Assembly (NCBI GenBank): GCA_024762485.1
Contig: JANTHH010000082.1
Location: forward strand, 1 to 10,976
Length of the DNA: 10,976 bases
Direction: 5' to 3'
Origin: Chromatiales bacterium
GTDB lineage: Bacteria > Pseudomonadota > Gammaproteobacteria > Chromatiales > Chromatiaceae
Under the pieces are notes generated by a model. The model did no database searches, was not told the DNA's origin, and saw only the letters and a list, made by a program, of their open reading frames with translations. Numbering within the stretch: the first letter of the stretch is position 1; each line of letters starts with the position of its first letter. Of this stretch, positions 6,582 through 10,976 are shown one piece after another. The position numbers and the translations under genes are program-made.

Positions 6582-7460
6582 TCACCCGCGCATCTGCTCC
6601 AGTGCCGCGATGCGCTGTTCCAACGGTGGGTGGCTGGAGAACAGCTTCGCCACCTTGCCGCCGGTGATGCCGAAAGCGGCCATCTCGTCCGGCAGTGGCT
6701 GCGGCTCGTGGGCCTGTTGCAGACGACGCAGGGCGGCGATCATCTTCTGCCGTCCGGCCAGCCTCGCACCGCCCGCATCGGCGCGGAACTCGCGGTAACG
6801 GGAGAACCACATGACGATCATGCTGGCGAGGATGCCAAGCACCATCTCGGCGATGAAGGCGGTGATCCAGAAGGCCGGACCGTGACCGCGCTCGACCTTG
6901 AACACCACCCGGTCGACCACGTGGCCGATGACCCGCGAGATGAAGATGACGAAGGTGTTCACCACGCCCTGGATCAGGGTCAGGGTCACCATGTCGCCGT
7001 TGGCCACGTGGCTGATCTCGTGGCCGAGCACCGCCTCCACCTCGTCTCGGGTCATGCCGTTGAGCAGGCCCGCACTCACCGCGACCAGTGCATTGTTGCG
7101 GTTCCAGCCGGTGGCGAAGGCGTTGGGCGAGCTGCTGTTGAAGATGCCGACCTCGGGCATGCCGATGCCGGCCTGCTGCGCCAGCCGGGCCACGGTATCG
7201 AGCAGCCACTGCTCCATCGGGTCCCGGGGGCGCTCGATGATGCGCACCCCCATGGATCGCTTGGCCATCCATTTCGACAGGAACAGCGAGATGAAGGAGC
7301 CGGCAAAGCCGATCACCGCGGAATAGATCAGCAGCGCGGTGAGGTCGAGGTCGACCCCGTTCTGCTGCAGCAGTGATTCGATGCCCAGCAGCTGCATCGC
7401 CACCGTGAGGACGAGGATGACGGCCAGGTTGGTGCCGAGAAAAAGCAGGATGCGCATCAT
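6582..7460 (-). CDS. htpX: Membrane-bound zinc metalloprotease HtpX (M48)
   Basis: This inner-membrane zinc endopeptidase degrades misfolded membrane proteins together with FtsH. The 292 residues match E. coli HtpX in length and order. Two N-terminal helices (about 4-25 and 42-62) are followed by the catalytic HEISH (H147, E148, H151), with third ligand E224 in YREFRAD (222-228). Two more hydrophobic stretches lie near 160-180 and 197-219, and the C-terminal SSHPPLEQRIAAL is typical of M48 proteases. There are two adjacent ATGs at the start; the first, at 7460, has GGAG (7469-7472) 8 bases upstream and matches the MMRI beginning of E. coli HtpX. A sigma-32-like promoter precedes it. It follows the DUF454 gene by 61 bases on the same strand and may also be co-transcribed with it. 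Confidence 0.94.
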   Translation of the reverse strand: MMRILLFLGTNLAVILVLTVAMQLLGIESLLQQNGVDLDLTALLIYSAVIGFAGSFISLFLSKWMAKRSMGVRIIERPRDPMEQWLLDTVARLAQQAGIGMPEVGIFNSSSPNAFATGWNRNNALVAVSAGLLNGMTRDEVEAVLGHEISHVANGDMVTLTLIQGVVNTFVIFISRVIGHVVDRVVFKVERGHGPAFWITAFIAEMVLGILASMIVMWFSRYREFRADAGGARLAGRQKMIAALRRLQQAHEPQPLPDEMAAFGITGGKVAKLFSSHPPLEQRIAALEQMRG

Positions 7461-7498
7461 TGGGGACGCTCCGTAAGGGTGACTTTCAGGACCCTATC

Positions 7499-7526
7499 AG
7501 ATGCGGTTGATGCTGCCGAGTTCAAC
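7499..7526 (-). promoter_or_regulatory. Sigma-32 (heat-shock) type promoter for htpX
   Basis: Read on the minus strand, GTTGAA (7526-7521) and CCGCATCT (7506-7499) are separated by 14 bases. The known sigma-32 consensus is CTTGAA, 13-15 bases, CCCCATNT, so each element differs at a single position. The predicted start lies near 7492, giving a leader of about 32 bases with the GGAG site inside it. The -35 element overlaps the stop codon of the DUF454 gene. htpX is a known heat-shock gene in E. coli, which supports the call. Confidence 0.55.
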
Positions 7527-7926
7527 CCTCGGCGTTGTTGGCGAGCTGTGCCAGTTCCTGCTCCCGGGTGAGCACCGGGATGTGGGCGATATAGAGCGCG
7601 ACCCCTGCAACACAGAGGCCGCCGATGATGGCCGCCAGCGACAACGGTCCGAACACCGAGGCGGTGAAGGCATAGGAGGCGGCGAGGGTCAGCAGTGCAA
7701 TGCGCTTGGCGCGACGTGGCATGGCGTGATGCTCGTGCCAGGCACGGATCAGTGGGCCGAAACGGCGGTGTGTGAGCAGCCAGTTGTGCCAGCGTTCGGA
7801 CGAGCGGGAGAATGCCCAGGCGGCGATGAGCATGAACACCGTGGTGGGCATCAGCGGCAGAAAGACCCCGATCACCCCCAGTGACAGGGATATCCAGCCA
7901 AGTATGAGGTAACCGGTACGGGTCAT
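7522..7926 (-). CDS. YbaN/DUF454 family inner membrane protein
   Basis: This is a small inner-membrane protein of unknown function. The 134 residues contain the family core PLMPTTVFMLIAAWAFSRSS (24-43), then ERWHNWLLTHRRFGPLIRAW (44-63). Two further hydrophobic stretches lie at about 76-90 and 94-113. The frame is open to TTG at 7947 (seven extra residues, MTTDNKD), but the ATG at 7926 starts directly before the first membrane helix. A GGA 10 bases before it gives a modest ribosome binding site, so I choose it. The gene is divergent from the CDGSH-Rieske-ThDP gene and lies upstream of htpX on the same strand. No functional link is evident from sequence. Confidence 0.85.
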   Translation of the reverse strand: MTRTGYLILGWISLSLGVIGVFLPLMPTTVFMLIAAWAFSRSSERWHNWLLTHRRFGPLIRAWHEHHAMPRRAKRIALLTLAASYAFTASVFGPLSLAAIIGGLCVAGVALYIAHIPVLTREQELAQLANNAEG

Positions 7927-8055
7927 GTCCTTGTTATCCGTCGTCAAGTGTCGATACTGCGGGTAGCGGCGTGGCCGGGCAAAGCTGTAGGCTGCGTTGG
8001 GAAGTGTAGTCCTCAGCCTGTGGGTATTACCAGTTCAAACATACGGATAAAAACC
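7927..8055. promoter_or_regulatory. Divergent promoter region, DUF454 gene / fusion enzyme gene
   Basis: These 129 bases separate two divergent start codons and must hold both promoters. On the plus strand TTGGGA followed about 20 bases later by TATTAC is a weak sigma-70 candidate. GGA at 8045-8047 lies 8 bases before the ATG at 8056. I saw no clear operator palindrome such as an FNR or IscR box. Confidence 0.4.
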
Positions 8056-10299
8056 ATGGAAAAGAAGCAAGCCTGGATCGCCGACACCCGCCCCAAGGCC
8101 GTCGAACTGAAGGCCGGTGAGACCGTCTACTGGTGTTCCTGCGGACGCTCCAAGAACCAGCCCTTCTGCGACGGCTCCCACCAGGGGACGGGCTTCGAGC
8201 CGCTGGCCTTCACCGCCGAGAAGGACGACAAATATTTCTTCTGCCAGTGCAAGCGCACCGCCAGCCCGCCGCTGTGCGACGGTGCCCACAAGCAGATCAC
8301 CGCGGCCGAGCTCGAGGCCCAGCAGGGGCTGAAGACCGTCTGGTACAAGGTGGCGGAGCCGGGCGAGATGAGCGAGGGCGAGGTGCGCGCGGTGCAGGCC
8401 GGCAGCCAGGCCATCGCGCTGACCTTCTACCGGGGACAGTATGGCGCACTCGACAACGCCTGCCCGCACCAGGGCGGACCGCTGGGCGAGGGCAGCATCG
8501 AGTGCGACGAACAGCACGAATGCTGGCTGCGCTGTCCCTGGCACGGCTGGGACTTCCATCCCACCACCGGCAAGTCGCCGGGCGGCTTCGACGACGGCGT
8601 GCCTACCTACCCGGTGGAGCTGCGCGACGACGGCGTCTACGTGGCGGTGAAGGAATCGACCGAACATGTCCGCACCGTCGCCGACCTGATGGCCGAGACC
8701 CTGGTGAACTGGGGCGTGAGCCATGTCTTCGGCATGGTCGGCCACTCCAACCTGGGGCTGGCGGACGCGCTGCGGCGGCAGGAGGAGGCCGGGCGGCTGA
8801 CTTATGTCGGCATCCGCCACGAGGGCGCGGCGGCCTTTGCCGCCTCCGGCTACGCCAAGCTCACCGGGCTGCCCGGTGCCTGCCTGAGCATTGCCGGGCC
8901 CGGCGCCACCAATCTGCTCACCGGCCTGTGGGATGCCCGGGTGGACCGCGCCCCGGTGGTGGCGCTGACCGGCCAGGTCAACACCCAGGTGCTCGGTCCC
9001 GGCGCCTTCCAGGAGATCGATCTCGCCGCCGCCTTCGCCCCGGTGGCCGCCTTCAGCCAGACCGTGCTGCACGATTCGAATCACGTCGAGCTGGCCAACC
9101 TCGCCTGCAAGCACGCCCTGGTGGAGCGCGACGTGGCGCATCTGATCTTCCCCGACGAGGTGCAGACCCTGCCGGCCGCCGAGGACGCCGAGGCTGGTGC
9201 CCCCGGCGGCCGTATCGGCGACCAGCGGGTCAGCCCATCGGAAGCCTCGCTGACGGCGGCGCTGGCGCGCATCGAACAGGCCGGGCGGCCGGCCATCGTC
9301 GTGGGCTACGGTGCGCGCGACGCCATGGGGCCGATCATCGCCCTGGCCGAACTGCTGCAGGCGCCGGTGCTGACCACCTTCAAGGCCAAGGGCCAGATCG
9401 GCGACGACCACCCGCTGGCGGCCGGGGTGCTGGGGCGCAGCGGCACTCCGGTGGCGAGCTGGTGCATGAACGAGTGCGACCTGCTGCTCGTGTTCGGCGC
9501 CAGTTTCTCCAACCACACCGGTATCAGCAGCAAGAAGCCCATCGTGCAGGTGGATTTCGATCCCATGGCGCTGGGCCGCTTCCACCCCGTCGAGGTGCCG
9601 GTGCTGGGCGAGATCGGCCTCACCGCGCAGGCGCTGATCGACGCCCTGCCGCCGGGTGCCCGCGAGGCCGCACTGGATGGCGACCTGCCGGCACGCTGGG
9701 CCATCTGGCGCGAGGAGAAGGCCCGCCGCCGTGCCCGCGACCGCGGGCAGGGGCTGAACTCGGCGGTGATCTTCGAGGCGCTGTCGCAACAGTGTCCGGC
9801 GGACGCGGTTATCGCGGTGGACGTGGGCAACAACACCTATTCCTTCGGCCGCTATTTCGAGTGCCGCCAGCAGCGGGTGCTGATGTCCGGCTATCTCGGC
9901 TCCATCGGCTTCGCCCTGCCGGCGGCGATGGGTGCCTGGGCCGCCACCCGGGCGGTGGCCGGATTTGCCGGCAGGAAGGTAATCTCGGTCAGCGGCGACG
10001 GTGGTTTCGGCCAGTACATGGGCGAGTTCACCACCGCGGTGAAATACGACATGGACATCACCCACGTGCTGCTCAACAACAGCGAGCTGGGCAAGATCAG
10101 CAAGGAACAGCGCGCCGGTCACTGGCCCGTGTGGCAGACTGCCCTGCACAACCCCGACTTCGCCGCGTTTGCCAACAACTGCGGCGGGCTGGGCATCCGC
10201 GTCGAGCGCAACGATCAGCTGGTGCCCGCGCTGCAACAGGCGCTGGCGCATGACGGGCCTGCGCTGGTGGAGATCATGGCGGATGTGGAGCTGATCTGA
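8056..10299 (+). CDS. CDGSH-CDGSH-Rieske-thiamine diphosphate enzyme fusion
   Basis: A 747-residue cytoplasmic protein joins four modules. Two CDGSH-type iron-sulfur fingers come first: C27, C29, C38, H42 in WCSCGRSKNQPFCDGSH, and C63, C65, C74, H78 in FCQCKRTASPPLCDGAH. Each should bind a [2Fe-2S] cluster with Cys3His ligation. A Rieske domain (about 95-200) follows, with C136-P-H138 and C160-P-W-H163. A complete ThDP enzyme (about 205-747) ends the protein: catalytic-type Glu E256 in RHEGAAAFAASGYAKLTG, a central FAD/nucleotide-type domain, and the ThDP/Mg motif GDG (647-649) to NN (674-675). The ThDP part most resembles PoxB pyruvate:quinone oxidoreductase (VDFDPMALG; NNSELGKISKEQRAG; GPALVEI). 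It lacks PoxB's lipid-binding C-terminal tail. Inference: a 2-oxoacid is decarboxylated and electrons pass to the built-in iron-sulfur centres. The substrate is unknown. ATG 8056 is chosen over the open frame from 7948, whose 36 extra residues look non-coding. Confidence 0.88.
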   Translation: MEKKQAWIADTRPKAVELKAGETVYWCSCGRSKNQPFCDGSHQGTGFEPLAFTAEKDDKYFFCQCKRTASPPLCDGAHKQITAAELEAQQGLKTVWYKVAEPGEMSEGEVRAVQAGSQAIALTFYRGQYGALDNACPHQGGPLGEGSIECDEQHECWLRCPWHGWDFHPTTGKSPGGFDDGVPTYPVELRDDGVYVAVKESTEHVRTVADLMAETLVNWGVSHVFGMVGHSNLGLADALRRQEEAGRLTYVGIRHEGAAAFAASGYAKLTGLPGACLSIAGPGATNLLTGLWDARVDRAPVVALTGQVNTQVLGPGAFQEIDLAAAFAPVAAFSQTVLHDSNHVELANLACKHALVERDVAHLIFPDEVQTLPAAEDAEAGAPGGRIGDQRVSPSEASLTAALARIEQAGRPAIVVGYGARDAMGPIIALAELLQAPVLTTFKAKGQIGDDHPLAAGVLGRSGTPVASWCMNECDLLLVFGASFSNHTGISSKKPIVQVDFDPMALGRFHPVEVPVLGEIGLTAQALIDALPPGAREAALDGDLPARWAIWREEKARRRARDRGQGLNSAVIFEALSQQCPADAVIAVDVGNNTYSFGRYFECRQQRVLMSGYLGSIGFALPAAMGAWAATRAVAGFAGRKVISVSGDGGFGQYMGEFTTAVKYDMDITHVLLNNSELGKISKEQRAGHWPVWQTALHNPDFAAFANNCGGLGIRVERNDQLVPALQQALAHDGPALVEIMADVELI

Positions 10300-10316
10300 C
10301 GGGTTTGTCATACCCG
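10300..10316 (+). terminator. Short hairpin directly after the fusion gene stop
   Basis: CGGGT (10300-10304) pairs with ACCCG (10312-10316) around a 7-base loop, immediately after the TGA. The stem is short and no T-run follows, so it is at most a weak terminator or an mRNA 3'-end stabiliser. Confidence 0.25.
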
Positions 10317-10329
10317 GTGATTCCTACAT

Positions 10330-10360
10330 CTTGTCATTTCGACCGCAGGGAGAGGTCTTC
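10330..10360 (+). repeat. Dispersed short repeat, copy 2 (GTCAT..CGACCGCAGGGAG)
   Basis: The sequence CTTGTCATTTCGACCGCAGG and the following GAGAGGTCTTC are the second copy of the element at 6525-6554. It lies 30 bases beyond the fusion gene stop, here in the same orientation as the gene. No inverted partner copy and no target-site duplication is visible nearby. Confidence 0.65.
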
Positions 10361-10379
10361 ACACGCACCGCTCATCAAC

Positions 10380-10408
10380 CCGACAAAAAACAGGCCATCT
10401 GCCATAAT
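10380..10408 (+). promoter_or_regulatory. Sigma-70-like promoter for the small membrane protein gene
   Basis: CCGACA (10380-10385; four matches to TTGACA) and CATAAT (10403-10408; five matches to TATAAT) are separated by exactly 17 bases. The spacer is A-rich at its start. Transcription would begin near 10415, about 23 bases before the ATG at 10438. This suggests the last two genes have their own promoter rather than depending on the fusion gene. Confidence 0.45.
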
Positions 10409-10437
10409 CCAGGACAGACCGCCAACCGGGGCAGACC

Positions 10438-10665
10438 ATGCGTTATCCCGAGCAGATACAAGCCTCATCGCTGCCACCGCTCTATGCCGAGGCCGGCACG
10501 CTGCAGGACATGCTGTTGTTCACGGTGGTGCTGGCACTGTTCATCGGCGTCATTCTGCTGTGGCTGGGCCGCCATGGCCGGGTGATGTGGCTGACGGTAT
10601 GGAGTGCTGGCCTGATCGTCTCCAGCATCCTGTATATCGGTGCAGACTTGATGGGGTATGTGTGA
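10438..10665 (+). CDS. Small two-helix membrane protein, unknown function
   Basis: The 75-residue product has a polar N-terminus (MRYPEQIQASSLPPLYAEAG) and two hydrophobic segments, about 24-43 (MLLFTVVLALFIGVILLWLG from M25) and 48-70. They are joined by a basic turn, RHGR, likely on the cytoplasmic side. GGGG at 10428-10431 lies 6 bases before the ATG and a good promoter candidate stands upstream, which supports it as a real gene. It ends one base before the start of the next gene, so the two are probably co-translated. I do not recognise a family. A role as a membrane partner for the downstream protein is only a guess from the layout. Confidence 0.65.
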   Translation: MRYPEQIQASSLPPLYAEAGTLQDMLLFTVVLALFIGVILLWLGRHGRVMWLTVWSAGLIVSSILYIGADLMGYV

Positions 10666-10666
10666 G

Positions 10667-10976
10667 ATGAGCGGATTCATCGAAGCGGATGAGACGGGCA
10701 CCAGCTGTTCTCTCGGGCGCGAACCGGACCTGTCCGCCATCGAGGTGGTCGAGCTGACCCCCGAACCCCCGCCCGCCGATTATCTGGCGGCCATGCAGCT
10801 GGCCAATGCCGAGGCCGATGCGCGGCTGGGCGAGCACATGCTGCTGTCCTGGTACGACCGCGACCGTGGTTTCGAGTCGCCCCAACATGCCAGCGAGTGC
10901 CACCAGGACTCGGCGATACCGGGTTACGTCGACTACGGCATCAACCACGGTGCCCGGCTTAAGGTCGACATCGACC
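10667..10976 (+). CDS. Acidic soluble protein, possibly AF1514-like, cut by the window end
   Basis: The frame opens with ATG one base after the preceding stop and stays open for 103 codons to the window edge. The visible part is acidic and has no signal peptide or membrane helix. It has a Pro-rich stretch (LTPEPPPADY), then an Ala/Glu-rich helix (AAMQLANAEADARLGEH). A distinctive segment follows: LLSWYDRDRGFESPQHASEC, then PGYVDYGINHGARLKVDID. That last part reminds me of the AF1514/DUF5619-type small proteins of archaea and bacteria, but this is weak recall and not verified. Translational coupling to the 75-residue membrane protein suggests a shared role. The C-terminus lies outside the window. 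Confidence 0.6.
   Translation, partial: MSGFIEADETGTSCSLGREPDLSAIEVVELTPEPPPADYLAAMQLANAEADARLGEHMLLSWYDRDRGFESPQHASECHQDSAIPGYVDYGINHGARLKVDID

Noticed and set aside
7948..8055. A 36-residue N-terminal extension of the fusion enzyme
   Set aside because: The extension has no domain or signal-peptide logic and lacks a ribosome binding site. ATG 8056 has GGA 8 bases upstream and starts directly before the first CDGSH finger.
8056..8670. The CDGSH and Rieske parts as a separate gene followed by a separate ThDP enzyme gene
   Set aside because: The frame is continuous, with no stop and no ribosome binding site near the linker (about residues 198-207). The ThDP domain begins directly after the Rieske domain, so a genuine fusion is the simpler reading.
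8035..10311. A 758-codon open frame on the minus strand opposite the fusion enzyme gene
   Set aside because: It is a GC-driven antisense shadow. Its product is low-complexity (His, Arg, Gly, Gln rich) with no recognisable domain, while the plus strand encodes four complete domains.
1..10976. CRISPR array, tRNA/rRNA genes, insertion sequences, prophage or defence genes
   Set aside because: No regular repeat-spacer pattern, cloverleaf, transposase, integrase or terminal inverted repeats were seen; gene content is metabolic and housekeeping.

Overview
The window is GC-rich throughout, densely packed with coupled genes, and uses ATG and GTG starts. Protein families and style (ZnuACB-Zur, YidD, a CPA2 antiporter, an HtpX of E. 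coli type, a YbaN/DUF454 protein) suggest a gammaproteobacterium, perhaps a Chromatiales-like lineage. The lineage call is inference from protein resemblance only.

Left part (1-4322). The 5' end of an unidentified minus-strand gene faces a six-gene plus-strand cluster across a short divergent region. That region carries a strong dyad resembling a Zur operator. The cluster is znuA, znuC, znuB, zur, yidD and a HIT-superfamily nucleotidyltransferase/phosphorylase. Junctions are ATGA, a short gap, ATGA, GTGA and a 13-base overlap, so the whole set looks like one translationally coupled, zinc-responsive and autoregulated unit. ZnuA captures periplasmic zinc, ZnuB and ZnuC import it, and Zur represses the unit when zinc is sufficient. 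YidD and the HIT protein are unexpected passengers.

Middle part (4323-7926), all on the minus strand. It holds a 651-residue KefB/YbaL-type cation/proton antiporter with a C-terminal TrkA-N/TrkA-C regulatory module, the membrane metalloprotease HtpX preceded by a heat-shock (sigma-32) type promoter, and a small YbaN-family membrane protein. A 279-base gap between htpX and the antiporter contains one copy of a short repeat.

Right part (7927-10976), plus strand. A 747-residue multidomain protein joins two CDGSH iron-sulfur fingers, a Rieske [2Fe-2S] domain and a complete PoxB/acetolactate-synthase-like thiamine-diphosphate enzyme. This is the most interesting object in the window: it looks like a 2-oxoacid-oxidising or decarboxylating enzyme with built-in iron-sulfur redox centres. 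After a second copy of the repeat and a plausible sigma-70 promoter come a 75-residue two-helix membrane protein and an acidic protein that runs off the window end.
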